Shown here piece after piece: positions 27,845 through 36,466 of a DNA stretch of 64,000 nucleotides. How positions within the stretch are numbered: the first letter of the stretch is position 1; every line of letters begins with the position of its first letter. The notes under the pieces were generated by a model that was not told the origin of the DNA, made no database searches, and was given only the letters and a program-made list of their open reading frames with translations. A program made the position numbers and the translations under genes. Origin of the DNA: Bradyrhizobiaceae bacterium (GTDB taxonomy: Bacteria > Pseudomonadota > Alphaproteobacteria > Rhizobiales > Xanthobacteraceae); contig JADYXZ010000004.1 in NCBI GenBank assembly GCA_020853885.1, forward strand, positions 62,001-126,000. The letters run 5' to 3'.

Positions 27845-28759
27845 ATGGCGAAGCACGTTGCCGTGCTGATGGGCGGGTGGTCCGCTGAGCGCGAGGTGAG
27901 CCTGCGCTCGGGCAAGCACTGCGCGGACGCGCTCGAAGCCCAAGGCTACCGGGTGACGCGCGTCGACGTAGCCCGCGACGTCGCCGAGGTGCTGGCGCGC
28001 CTGAATCCCGACCTCGCCTTCAACGTGCTGCACGGGCGGCCGGGCGAGGACGGCACGATCCAGGGCATCCTTGAAATCCTCCGCATTCCCTACACGCATT
28101 CCGGCGTGCTTGCCTCGGCGCTCGCCATGAACAAGCAGGTGGCGAAGCAGGTGATGGCGGCGGCGGGCGTGCCGGTGGCGGAAGGGCGCGTGGTCAGCCG
28201 AGCCGAGGCGGCGAAGGAGCACGTGCTGCCGCGGCCCTATGTGCTGAAGCCGGTGGCGGAGGGATCGTCGGTCGGCGTGTTCATCGTCACCGAGGAGCAC
28301 GCGCATCCGCCGCAGGAACTGACGCGGCCCGACTGGGCATTCGGGGAGGCGCTGCTGGCGGAACGCTTCGTGCCGGGTATCGAGCTGACCTGCGCCGTCA
28401 TGGGCGATCGCGCGCTCGGCGTGATCGAGATCGAGGCGGCCATGCGCTTCTACGATTACGAGGCGAAGTATGCGCCGGGCGGCTCGCGCCACATCCTGCC
28501 GGCGCGCATTCCGCCGGAGACATATGCGCAGGTGCAGGCGCTGTCGCTCGCTGCGCACCGGGCGCTCGGCTGCCGCGGCGTCACGCGCGCGGATTTCCGC
28601 TTCGATGCGGGGGGCGGGGGCATGCTCGCCTGTCTCGAGGTCAATACGCAGCCCGGCATGACGGAGACATCACTGGTGCCGGAACTCGCCGCTTATGCGG
28701 GCATCCCGTTCGGCGAGCTGGTGCAGTGGATCGCCGAGGACGCCTCGCTGGAGCGATGA
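27845..28759 (+). CDS. ddl: D-alanine--D-alanine ligase
   Basis: A 304-residue ATP-grasp ligase making D-Ala-D-Ala for MurF. Seen: VLMGGWSAEREVSLRSG at the start, HGRPGEDGTIQG, YVLKPVAEGSSVGV, and ADFRFDAGGGGMLACLEVN with NTQPGMTETSL near the end. It begins 1 bp after the murB stop. It is the last gene of the first dcw block; a reverse-strand toxin-antitoxin pair then separates it from ftsQ. Confidence 0.97.
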   Translation: MAKHVAVLMGGWSAEREVSLRSGKHCADALEAQGYRVTRVDVARDVAEVLARLNPDLAFNVLHGRPGEDGTIQGILEILRIPYTHSGVLASALAMNKQVAKQVMAAAGVPVAEGRVVSRAEAAKEHVLPRPYVLKPVAEGSSVGVFIVTEEHAHPPQELTRPDWAFGEALLAERFVPGIELTCAVMGDRALGVIEIEAAMRFYDYEAKYAPGGSRHILPARIPPETYAQVQALSLAAHRALGCRGVTRADFRFDAGGGGMLACLEVNTQPGMTETSLVPELAAYAGIPFGELVQWIAEDASLER

Positions 28760-28791
28760 ATGTACGAAGTTGCGTGGCAGCCGGGTGAAAT

Positions 28792-28944
28792 TCATCGTAC
28801 CCAATACTTGCTCGCATAGTGCTTGCCGAGAATCTTTCGCGTCTGCGCTGCAAGGTGCGTGTTCGCGGCGGCGGGCAGCTTCGCATGCCGCTGCTGCGGC
28901 TTCGGCCTTTTGGACTCTGCGCCGTCCTTTGGTTGCTTGCGCAT
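28792..28944 (-). CDS. Possible 50-residue basic protein
   Basis: A short reading frame, ATG to TGA, encoding a very basic 50-residue peptide ending in ILGKHYASKYWVR, with a Lys/Pro/Gln-rich first half. It lies downstream of and on the same strand as the vapC-like toxin, in the gap after ddl. No family was recognised, and the ribosome-binding site is weak. It may be a real small gene, a remnant, or chance. Confidence 0.25.
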   Translation of the reverse strand: MRKQPKDGAESKRPKPQQRHAKLPAAANTHLAAQTRKILGKHYASKYWVR

Positions 28945-28959
28945 CACGTGATCGACTCA

Positions 28960-29382
28960 TCAACGACGAGGTCGTAAAGGCTCGAAGGGATTGACGATTG
29001 CGACGCTGCTCGCGACGAAATCCGAAACGTTACGAGTCACCACGGTAAGACCGTGTTCGAGCGCGGTGGCGGCGATCATCAAATCGACGCTCTCGTTGCC
29101 GACGGTCGCGCTCAACTCGCCCCAGCGGCGTGCGGCTTGCAGATCAAATGGCAGAATCCGCTCGCCATAAATGGACAATACCCAGTCGAGCCAAGCCGCG
29201 ATGTTCTCGGCGAATTGAGGGTTTTTTGCCCGCTGGAGGGAGATACCACGCTCTATCTCTCCGATGCTGATGACGCTGACGAAAAGATCAGCGCTTCGCT
29301 GTTGCTCCATCCACGCCGCGACGTGCGGATTGCGTTGCCTCTTTCGCAACTCGGAGAGCACTACGGTGTCGAGCAGGAACAT
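28960..29382 (-). CDS. vapC: PIN-domain toxin (VapC/FitB type)
   Basis: A 140-residue PIN-domain ribonuclease, closer to the FitB-like VapC group. Acidic residues are in FLLDTVVLSELRK (Asp5, Glu11), SIGEIERGI (Glu), NESVDLMIAATAL (Asp) and TRNVSDF (Asp). It starts with a 1-nt overlap (TGATG) with its antitoxin gene. The pair stands on the reverse strand between ddl and ftsQ, interrupting the dcw cluster. Confidence 0.88.
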   Translation of the reverse strand: MFLLDTVVLSELRKRQRNPHVAAWMEQQRSADLFVSVISIGEIERGISLQRAKNPQFAENIAAWLDWVLSIYGERILPFDLQAARRWGELSATVGNESVDLMIAATALEHGLTVVTRNVSDFVASSVAIVNPFEPLRPRR

Positions 29383-29639
29383 CAGAATTCAAAATCGCGC
29401 GGCCGCGCTTTAAGGCGCGGGAACTCGCCGTCATCCTGCGGCATGGCGAGCAGTGCGTCGGCAAAGGATGGCGCGCGCGATCGCTCAAGACGCCGCAAAC
29501 GCTCGAATTCAGTCACATCGACCACGACGACAGCAGGCTTCCCGTGCTTGGTGACGGTTTGTGGTTCTCGCCGTGCAGCTTCGACCACCGCGCTGAAACG
29601 ATTTTTGGCGTCCTGCACGGACCACGTAGCTTTTGTCAT
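29382..29639 (-). CDS. vapB: Phd/YefM-type antitoxin
   Basis: An 85-residue antitoxin of the Phd/YefM family: WSVQDAKNRFSAVVEAARR, then TVTKHGKPAVVVVDVTEFERL, followed by a toxin-binding tail. ATG 29639 is chosen because a GAGG site lies 6 nt upstream; an earlier alternative start lacks one. It would neutralise the adjacent PIN toxin and autoregulate through upstream repeats. Confidence 0.88.
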   Translation of the reverse strand: MTKATWSVQDAKNRFSAVVEAARREPQTVTKHGKPAVVVVDVTEFERLRRLERSRAPSFADALLAMPQDDGEFPRLKARPRDFEF

Positions 29640-29657
29640 GGAGCGCCTCAAAATTAG

Positions 29658-29677
29658 CTAGAATTTCTGTCTAGAAT
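29658..29677. promoter_or_regulatory. Direct repeats upstream of the antitoxin gene
   Basis: CTAGAAT occurs twice (29658-29664 and 29671-29677), spaced by 13 bp, within the A/T-rich promoter of the reverse-strand toxin-antitoxin pair. It is a candidate binding site for the antitoxin complex. Confidence 0.4.
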
Positions 29678-29751
29678 ATGCACTTCGAACGCTGTTTTTT
29701 CAAGCCGGGTGGGGTGCCGAGACCCGACAAATTGGGCACTTCGTTAAAAGG

Positions 29752-29783
29752 TTAATCAAATTTTAACCACCTCCCGCCGACTC
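29752..29783. promoter_or_regulatory. CtrA box and GANTC site upstream of ftsQ
   Basis: TTAA-TCAAATT-TTAAC (29752-29767) fits the full CtrA consensus TTAA-N7-TTAAC exactly. A GACTC (GANTC) site follows at 29779-29783. CtrA controls ftsQA and ftsZ transcription in Caulobacter, so cell-cycle control of the ftsQAZ block is likely. The remaining ~180 bp to ftsQ hold no recognised gene. Confidence 0.75.
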
Positions 29784-29963
29784 TGGCGCTCAGCGCGCAT
29801 CAAGCGCTCGGTGGCCGGGGAGTGGCGCGGGCGGGTTTCCATTTCGGTAACCGCCCGGGACGTGCAGGGGAGCTCGCCTTCCCAGATGTCGATGCTCCGC
29901 CCGGCGTGACCGAGACCCTGGTGCTGCAACGCGTGGGCCGCGTGCCCTTCGTTCGGCGAGCCG

Positions 29964-30887
29964 GTGACGATGGAATTCAGAGGACGCGTTGTTCGGTCGG
30001 CAGGTCCGCGGCGTGCGCCGCGGGACGCGAGCGAATTCGCGCCGCCGAGCCGCTTCACGCTGTTCCTGCGCCGCGCGTTCGTGCGCCTGTCGAAGCCGCC
30101 GCTCAGCCGGCTCGGACTCGTTTTGTTGCTCGCTCTCTTCGTCGGCACGGGCGCCTATGGCGCGGTGCGCGGCGGACATATGGAAGCCTGGACCGCTGCG
30201 GCGCGCGAAGCGGGCGACGCGGTCGCGCGCGGGTTCGGCTTTGGCATCGTGCAGATCGAGATCAGCGGCAACCGTTATCTCAGCCGCGAGGAACTGCTCG
30301 CGCGCGCCGGCATCACCGAGCAGACTTCGCTCCTTCTTCTGAATGCCGAAGGCGTGCGTGCGACACTCAAGGAAGATGCGCGCGTTGCCGACGCGACGGT
30401 GCGCAAGCTCTATCCCGACCGCCTCGAAATCGCGATCGAGGAGCGCGAAGGTTTTGCGCGCTGGCAGCGCGGCGGCAAGCTGCACCTGATCGCGCGCGAC
30501 GGCACGGTGCTGGAGTCCGACATTCGTTCGCGCCACATCGATCTGCCGCTCGTGGTCGGTGCGGGTGCCGCACCGAAAGCGGCCGCCTTTCTCGATCTCA
30601 TCGCGCGCTTCCCGGCCGTGCGCGAGGAGGTGCGCGCGGGTGTGTTCGTCGCCGAGCGGCGCTGGAACCTGCGGCTCAAGAACGGCATCGACGTGCGGCT
30701 GCCGGAGGAAGACCCGGCGCTCGCGCTGGAGCGGCTTGTGCAGCTCGATCGGAGCAGGCAGTTGATGTCGCGCGATCTTGCGGTGATCGACCTGCGCGTG
30801 CCCGAGCAGGTGTCGGTCGGACTGTCGGACGAAGCCGCGGCGGCGCTGAAACAGAAGACGCCGAAGCGACGGGGAGCGGACTCATGA
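29964..30887 (+). CDS. ftsQ: Cell division protein FtsQ
   Basis: A 307-residue bitopic division protein. A basic cytoplasmic N-terminus (about 50 residues) precedes one transmembrane segment (LGLVLLLALFVGTGAY). Next are a POTRA domain (about residues 92-160: FGIVQIEISGNRYLSREELL) and the FtsQ beta domain (EREGFARWQRGGKLHLIARDG). It links FtsL/FtsB and FtsW/FtsI to the early divisome. The start is GTG 29964 or ATG 29970, two codons apart. The stop overlaps ftsA by ATGA. Confidence 0.94.
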   Translation: MTMEFRGRVVRSAGPRRAPRDASEFAPPSRFTLFLRRAFVRLSKPPLSRLGLVLLLALFVGTGAYGAVRGGHMEAWTAAAREAGDAVARGFGFGIVQIEISGNRYLSREELLARAGITEQTSLLLLNAEGVRATLKEDARVADATVRKLYPDRLEIAIEEREGFARWQRGGKLHLIARDGTVLESDIRSRHIDLPLVVGAGAAPKAAAFLDLIARFPAVREEVRAGVFVAERRWNLRLKNGIDVRLPEEDPALALERLVQLDRSRQLMSRDLAVIDLRVPEQVSVGLSDEAAAALKQKTPKRRGADS

Positions 30888-32203
30888 GCTCGGCTCTCTC
30901 GCGCGGTCTCGCTCCGCGGATGCGCCCGCTCAATCCGCGCCGTTCTGCCGTCATCGCGGCGCTCGACATCGGCACGAGCAAGATCGCTTGCCTGATCGGC
31001 CGGCTGAAGCCGCTCGGCGGCGGCGCGCACCTCGGCGGCCGCACGCACTCCGTGGAACTCATCGGCTTCGGCCACACGCGCGCCCGCGGCGTCAAGGCCG
31101 GCACGGTCGTCGACATGGCGCGCGCGGAAGAGGCGATCCGGCTTGCCGTCGACGCCGCGGAGCGCTCGGCCAAGGTCGAGATTGCGTCCGTTGTGCTGGC
31201 GATCTCCGGCGGGCGTCTCGGCAGCGATTCATTTGCCGCATCGGTACGATTGCCCGGGCCTTCGGTGGAAGAGGGCGACATCGGCCGCGTGCTCGATGCC
31301 GCGAGCCTGCATTCGGTGCGCGACGGGCGCGGCGTGTTGCATTCGCTGCCGGTCGGCTACGCGCTCGACGGCATCAACGGCATCCACGATCCGCGCGGCA
31401 TGCTCGGCGAAACGCTCTCCGTCGACCTGCACGTAATCACGGCCGACCTGCCGGCGCTGAAGAACCTCGTGCTCTGCGTCGAGCGCTGCCACCTCACGGT
31501 GGAGGGCCTGATCGCGGCCCCGTATGCAGCGGGTCTCGCGGTTCTCGCCGCCGACGAGATGGAGATCGGCGCGACCGTCCTCGATCTCGGCAACGGCACG
31601 ACCTCCGTCGCCGTCTTTGCCGGCGGCGACTGCGTGCACGTGGACGGCATCGCCATCGGCGGCAGCCACGTGACGATGGATCTGGCACGCGGCCTGTCGA
31701 CGAGCGCCGTCGAAGCCGAACGGCTGAAGACGCTGCACGGCAGCATGCTCGGCGGCGTCTCCGACGAGGTCGACATGGTGACGGTGCCGTCGGTCGACGG
31801 CAGTGAGCACGAGACGGCGAACGCGGTCTCGCGCTCGAGCATGGTGCGGATGATCCGTCCGCGCGTCGACGAAATCCTCGAGGTCACGCGCGACCGCCTG
31901 CGCGCGGCAAACATGCTGTCGGTCGCGAGCCGCCGCATCGTGCTGACGGGCGGCGCCGCGCAGCTCACCGGCATGCCGGAGATCGTCGGCCGCGTGTTCG
32001 GCACAACGACGCGGATCGGCCGCCCGCTCGGCGTCACCGGATTTCCGGAACCGGCGCGCGGCGTGGCCTTCGCGGTCGCGTCGGGTCTTCTGGTCTATCC
32101 GCAGTATGCCGGCCGCGAGCATTTCGAGCCGCGCCGCCGCCATGCGGGCGGCGAAGCGAATTACGTCACACGTGTGGGGCGTTGGCTGCGTGAGAGTTTC
32201 TGA
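30884..32203 (+). CDS. ftsA: Cell division protein FtsA
   Basis: A 439-residue actin-like ATPase that tethers FtsZ to the membrane. Phosphate 1 motif AALDIGTSKIACLIG, phosphate 2 region TVLDLGNGTTSVAVF, adenosine motif VLTGGAAQLTGMPE. The C-terminus VTRVGRWLRESF is the amphipathic membrane-targeting helix. ATG 30884 overlaps the ftsQ stop; the upstream extension of the frame is the shadow of ftsQ. ftsZ follows after 54 bp. Confidence 0.97.
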   Translation: MSSALSRGLAPRMRPLNPRRSAVIAALDIGTSKIACLIGRLKPLGGGAHLGGRTHSVELIGFGHTRARGVKAGTVVDMARAEEAIRLAVDAAERSAKVEIASVVLAISGGRLGSDSFAASVRLPGPSVEEGDIGRVLDAASLHSVRDGRGVLHSLPVGYALDGINGIHDPRGMLGETLSVDLHVITADLPALKNLVLCVERCHLTVEGLIAAPYAAGLAVLAADEMEIGATVLDLGNGTTSVAVFAGGDCVHVDGIAIGGSHVTMDLARGLSTSAVEAERLKTLHGSMLGGVSDEVDMVTVPSVDGSEHETANAVSRSSMVRMIRPRVDEILEVTRDRLRAANMLSVASRRIVLTGGAAQLTGMPEIVGRVFGTTTRIGRPLGVTGFPEPARGVAFAVASGLLVYPQYAGREHFEPRRRHAGGEANYVTRVGRWLRESF

Positions 32204-32257
32204 GACAACCGAACCGAGACGAAAGGAACGTGCGCGAAGCGCGAAAGGGTAAGCAAC

Positions 32258-33937
32258 ATGACCATCAATCTGAAGACGCCTGACATTCGCGAGCTCAAGC
32301 CGCACATCATCGTGTTTGGCGTCGGCGGGGCGGGCGGCAACGCCGTCAACAACATGATCTCGGCCGGGTTGGAAGGCTGCGAATTCATCGTGGCGAACAC
32401 CGATGCGCAAGCACTCAACTCCTCGAAGTCCAAACGGGTGATCCAGATGGGGATCGAGGCGACGCAGGGCCTTGGCGCCGGCTCGCATCCGGAAGTGGGC
32501 CGCGCGGCGGCGGAGGAGGTGATCGACGAGATCCGCGATCATCTCGCCGGAGCGCACATGGCCTTCATCACGGCGGGCATGGGCGGCGGCACCGGCACGG
32601 GTGCGGCGCCGGTGATCGCACGGGTCACGCGTGAGCTCGGCATCCTCACCGTCGGCGTCGTGACCAAGCCGTTCCAGTTCGAAGGCCAGCGTCGCATGAT
32701 CGTCGCCGATGCCGGCATCCAGGAGCTCGCCAAGCACGTCGACACGCTGATCGTGATCCCGAACCAGAACCTGTTCCGGGTGGCGAACGAGAAGACGACG
32801 TTCGCCGATGCCTTCGCCATGGCGGACCAGGTGCTCTATTCGGGCGTCGCCTGCATCACCGACCTGATGGTCAAGGAAGGGCTCATCAATCTCGATTTTG
32901 CCGACGTGCGCACCGTCATGCGCGATATGGGCAAGGCGATGATGGGCACCGGCGAGGCCACCGGCGAGAAGCGCGCGATCACCGCCGCGGAAGCGGCGAT
33001 CGCCAATCCGCTGCTCGACGAGACCTCCATGCGCGGCGCCAAAGGCCTGCTCATCTCCATCAGCGGCGGGCAGGACCTGACGCTGTACGAAGTCGACGAG
33101 GCGGCAAGCCGCATCCGCGAGGAAGTGGATGCCGACGCGAACATCATCCTCGGCGCGACGTTCGACCAGAGCCTCGACGGGATCGTGCGGGTGTCGGTGG
33201 TGGCGACCGGCATCGACGGCTCGGCGAAGCAGGAAGCGCATCCGTCGGGCCGCTTCAGCGCGGCTTCGGTGGCCGGCCGTATGGCGGTCGCCCGCGCGTT
33301 CGACGAGACGCACGAAGCGCCGCGCACGCCGCAGTCCTACCGGCAGCCGGCGCCGGCGCCGCATGCGGCCCGGCGTGAGCACTTGCACGATGATGCCCAC
33401 GAGCAAGAGACCGCGATCGACGACGTCACGATCCGCCCCCTGCCGCCGCGGCCGTCCTTTTTCGAGCCGATGCAGGACGAAGGCCCTGCCGAGGAGCACG
33501 CGGAGGAGCCGGCGCGTCCGTTCCTGCCGCCGCGGCCGGAGCGGGCGGGCGTGGTGCGCGCGCCGCGCATGCCGCGGGTCGACGAACTGCCAGTGCCGGC
33601 GCAGAACGAAATCCGCGCCAGCCGCGGTGAGACGACCGAGCACCAGTCGCTGGAGCGCAAGCGCATGTCGCTCTTGCAGCGGCTGGCCCAGGTCGGCCTC
33701 GGTCGCCGCGAAGACAAGGACGACGGGTCCGAGGCTCAGGAACCGGCGGTCGCGGCTTCGGACGAGGGTGCGCTCCGGGGTGCGCCCGAACGGCGGACGC
33801 AGGAACAGGTATCCGAATACACTCGGCGGCCGGCGGGCCGTCCGGCGGCCGCTGATTCGGCGGCACGGCCGGGACGGACGCGAATCGAGGAGGACGAGCT
33901 GGAAATCCCTGCTTTCCTCCGCCGGCAGGCCAACTAG
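32258..33937 (+). CDS. ftsZ: Cell division GTPase FtsZ
   Basis: A 559-residue tubulin-like GTPase that forms the Z ring. Nucleotide-binding motifs are [15 protein letters not shown] and the tubulin signature [12 protein letters not shown] (about residues 108-119). The globular part ends near residue 325. An unusually long, charged linker of about 210 residues leads to the conserved C-terminal peptide [11 protein letters not shown], which binds FtsA and other partners. Such long linkers are typical of Rhizobiales. It is the last gene of the dcw cluster and ends in a strong terminator. Confidence 0.98.
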   Translation: MTINLKTPDIRELKPHIIVFGVGGAGGNAVNNMISAGLEGCEFIVANTDAQALNSSKSKRVIQMGIEATQGLGAGSHPEVGRAAAEEVIDEIRDHLAGAHMAFITAGMGGGTGTGAAPVIARVTRELGILTVGVVTKPFQFEGQRRMIVADAGIQELAKHVDTLIVIPNQNLFRVANEKTTFADAFAMADQVLYSGVACITDLMVKEGLINLDFADVRTVMRDMGKAMMGTGEATGEKRAITAAEAAIANPLLDETSMRGAKGLLISISGGQDLTLYEVDEAASRIREEVDADANIILGATFDQSLDGIVRVSVVATGIDGSAKQEAHPSGRFSAASVAGRMAVARAFDETHEAPRTPQSYRQPAPAPHAARREHLHDDAHEQETAIDDVTIRPLPPRPSFFEPMQDEGPAEEHAEEPARPFLPPRPERAGVVRAPRMPRVDELPVPAQNEIRASRGETTEHQSLERKRMSLLQRLAQVGLGRREDKDDGSEAQEPAVAASDEGALRGAPERRTQEQVSEYTRRPAGRPAAADSAARPGRTRIEEDELEIPAFLRRQAN

Positions 33938-33969
33938 CGGGCACTGTCCACAGTTTTGGCTGCGAAGGG

Positions 33970-34006
33970 GGCGCCCGGCTTGAAACAGCCGGGCGCCTTT
34001 GCTTTT
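33970..34006 (+). terminator. Intrinsic terminator after ftsZ
   Basis: GGCGCCCGGCT (33970-33980), loop TGAAAC, AGCCGGGCGCC (33987-33997), then TTTGCTTTT. It is a perfect 11-bp stem that closes the dcw cluster. Confidence 0.9.
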
Positions 34007-34083
34007 GCCGGCTTCGCCGAAACATGGCGACAAACGGGCCGCGAGGCGTCGGGATTTGGTAACAAACCGTAAAAAACAGTGAC

Positions 34084-34111
34084 TTGCGACTTTGAACGAC
34101 CCCGGTATCGT
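34084..34111 (+). promoter_or_regulatory. Possible lpxC promoter
   Basis: -35 TTGCGA (34084-34089), 16-bp spacer, -10 TATCGT (34106-34111), between the ftsZ terminator and lpxC. The match is moderate and leaves a leader of about 115 nt. Confidence 0.3.
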
Positions 34112-34231
34112 TTCGCTAACTAAAGGGAACCGCTCGGATTTGTGGGTTAACGCAAGTCCTTAGGGCGAAGTGACCGGGGGCGTTGGGGGCAGGATCCTGA
34201 AGGTACGCGCGGAGCGACCGAGGGGTTCGTG

Positions 34232-35188
34232 ATGTTGGGGGTCGGGGTGAGTCATCAAACCACGTTAGCTCAGCGCGTCGACCTCATGGGCCGCGGTGTC
34301 CATGGTGGATTGCCCGCCCGGGTCTCGCTTCTCCCTGCCGACGTCAATACCGGCATCCAGTTCTCCCGCCCAGGCCGCGACGGCGCGCCCGACCGCGTCA
34401 TCAGCGCGTCGCCGGCCGCAGTCCGCAACACCGACTTCGCAACCGTGATCGGCGACGGCCATGGCGCCATGTGCTCGACCGTCGAGCACCTGATGGCGGC
34501 GCTGGTCGGGCTCGGCATCGACAACGCGATCATCGAAGTCGACGGCAACGAAGTCCCCATTTTCGACGGCAGCGCGCTGCCTTTTGTCGATGCGATCAAG
34601 CAAGCGGGCATCGAGGAACAGGATGCGCCGCGCCGCTATCTCAAGGTGCTCAAGCCGGTCCGGGTGAAAGAGGGCCGTTCGTTCGGCGAGCTGCTCCCCT
34701 ATGACGCCGGCTTCCGGATCGAGGTGGAGATCGAGTTCGACCACCAGCTGATCGGCCAGCAGCGCTATGCGGCGACGCTGTCGCCGGAAACGTTCGAGCG
34801 CGACGTCGCGCCGGCCCGCACCTTCGGCTTCATGTCGGACGTGGCCAAGCTGTGGAGCGCGGGCTATGCGCTCGGGGCCTCGCTGGAAAATACCATCTGT
34901 CTTGCCGACGATCGCATCCTCAATCCGACCGGCCTGCGCTTCCCCGACGAGTTCGTGCGCCACAAGGCGCTCGACGCCGTCGGCGATCTCGCGCTCGCCG
35001 GCCTGCCGATCCTCGGCCGGTATCACTCGGTTTGCGGCGGCCACAAGCTGAACGCGCAGGTGGTTTCCGCGCTGATGGTGGACCGCTCGGCCTGGACCGT
35101 GGTGGAGCCGCAGCGCCGCCGGGTGCGCGGCCACGCCGAACTCGGCGTGCGCGTCGCCGTCCCGGCCTATCGCGCCGACCTGTCTTAA
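34232..35188 (+). CDS. lpxC: UDP-3-O-acyl-GlcNAc deacetylase LpxC
   Basis: A 318-residue zinc deacetylase catalysing the committed step of lipid A synthesis. Seen: HQTTLAQRVDLMGRGVHGG at the start, the zinc histidine in MCSTVEHLMAAL, DGNEVPIFDGSALPFV, and FVRHKALDAVGDLAL with a second zinc His and Asp. A late catalytic His is in GGHKLNAQVV. ATG 34232 follows a GAGGGG site; GTG 34229 is possible. It stands alone after the ftsZ terminator, the usual dcw-adjacent place. Confidence 0.96.
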   Translation: MLGVGVSHQTTLAQRVDLMGRGVHGGLPARVSLLPADVNTGIQFSRPGRDGAPDRVISASPAAVRNTDFATVIGDGHGAMCSTVEHLMAALVGLGIDNAIIEVDGNEVPIFDGSALPFVDAIKQAGIEEQDAPRRYLKVLKPVRVKEGRSFGELLPYDAGFRIEVEIEFDHQLIGQQRYAATLSPETFERDVAPARTFGFMSDVAKLWSAGYALGASLENTICLADDRILNPTGLRFPDEFVRHKALDAVGDLALAGLPILGRYHSVCGGHKLNAQVVSALMVDRSAWTVVEPQRRRVRGHAELGVRVAVPAYRADLS

Positions 35189-35311
35189 CCAGATCGCCAC
35201 AATCGGGGCCAATTGGGCGTCTAGCTCCTTGGCGCCGGTTTCTTGCTATGGTCAGGACCTGGCGGGGACGGGCCGGGGGTACGGACCCGGCCGAAGAGGG
35301 TAGTAGGGTCC

Positions 35312-36178
35312 ATGCGTCGACTTCACGAACGGCTTCGGGGCGCCGGCTTCGGCATATTCGCCTGGATCGCAGCCGCCGTCGTGCTGAGCGCGCCGCTCGG
35401 CGGATGCGCCAATATCTTCGGGCAGGACAAGGAGCAGGCCCTTCCCGACGAGCCGGCGGACAAGCTCTATAACGAGGGCCTGACCCTTCTGAACAAGAAG
35501 GAATACAAGGACGCGGCCAAGAAGTTCGAAGAGGTCGACCGGCAGCACCCCTACTCGGAATGGGCGCGCAAGTCGCTGCTGATGACGGCGTTCACCTACT
35601 ACGAGATCGGCGAGCACGAGGAGACGATCCAGGCCGCGCGGCGCTACCTCGCGCTGCATCCGGGCAGCCCGGATGCCGCCTATGCACAGTACCTGATGGC
35701 GTCGTCCTACTACGACCAGATCCCCGACATCACCCGCGACCAGCAGCGCACCGAGCGCGCCATGCAGGCGCTCGACGAGGTGATCCGCAAGTATCCGGAC
35801 ACGGAATATGCCGAGAGCGCTCGGCGCAAGCTCGAGATTGCGCGCGACCAGCTTGCCGGCAAGGAAATGCTGATCGGCCGCTACTACCTCGACCGGCGCA
35901 ACTACACCGGTGCGATCAACCGCTTCAAATCGGTCGTCACGCAGTACCAAACGACGCGGCACGTGGAAGAAGCGCTGCTGCGGCTGGCCGAGTGCTACAT
36001 GGCGCTCGGCATCGTCAACGAGGCGCAGACCGCGGCGGCCGTGCTCGGGCACAATTTCCCCGATAGCCCCTGGTACAAGGACGCCTACCGGCTGGTGACC
36101 ACCGGCGGCGTTTCCCCACAGGAAGACAAGGCGTCCTGGATCAGCAAGGCGTTCGGGCTCAAGCCGAGCAATTCGTAA
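35312..36178 (+). CDS. bamD: Outer membrane assembly lipoprotein BamD
   Basis: A 288-residue lipoprotein of the Bam complex, which folds beta-barrel proteins into the outer membrane. The signal peptide ends in the lipobox LGGC. The mature part is a run of TPR-like helices (ADKLYNEGLTLLNKKEYKDA, then FEEVDRQHPYSEWARKS and TTRHVEEALLRLAECYMAL) typical of BamD/ComL. ATG 35312 places the signal sequence correctly; a longer frame upstream is non-coding. Confidence 0.95.
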   Translation: MRRLHERLRGAGFGIFAWIAAAVVLSAPLGGCANIFGQDKEQALPDEPADKLYNEGLTLLNKKEYKDAAKKFEEVDRQHPYSEWARKSLLMTAFTYYEIGEHEETIQAARRYLALHPGSPDAAYAQYLMASSYYDQIPDITRDQQRTERAMQALDEVIRKYPDTEYAESARRKLEIARDQLAGKEMLIGRYYLDRRNYTGAINRFKSVVTQYQTTRHVEEALLRLAECYMALGIVNEAQTAAAVLGHNFPDSPWYKDAYRLVTTGGVSPQEDKASWISKAFGLKPSNS

Positions 36179-36241
36179 GCATCCTATTCCGTCATCCCGG
36201 CCGGCCGCGCGTCCGCTTCGGCTGTACGCCGGTTTATCGCT

Positions 36242-36316
36242 GTCATTGCGAGGCGCGCAGCGCCGAAGCAATCCAGTTTTTCGGTGCCTGGATTGCTTCG
36301 CTTCGCTCGCAATGAC
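36242..36316. repeat. REP-like palindrome between bamD and recN
   Basis: The outer arms GTCATTGCGAG (36242-36252) and CTCGCAATGAC (36306-36316) enclose inner arms GAAGCAATCCAG (36265-36276) and CTGGATTGCTTC (36288-36299). It occupies the 288-bp gap between bamD and recN; nothing else was recognised there. Confidence 0.88.
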
Positions 36317-36466
36317 GCCGGGATTCGCTGACTTCACATCATTCTGCTCTATCGTGGGCGTATAGCGCCGCACCCGGGATGACGGAAAAATGGAAGAAGA
36401 ACAAGTTGCGAACGGGCGCGGCACCTGAGATAGAATCGCGCCGAGTCCAGCCCGCTTCGCCCGGTC

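Noticed and set aside
28641-28963. Other reverse-strand frames after ddl
   Set aside because: They lack a ribosome-binding site and overlap ddl; only the 50-codon frame at 28792-28944 was kept, at low confidence.
31229-34033. A 934-codon open frame antisense to ftsA and ftsZ
   Set aside because: Long antisense frames are expected in GC-rich DNA with strong third-position bias. The translation is Arg/His/Ala-rich without any family motif, and the plus-strand genes are certain.
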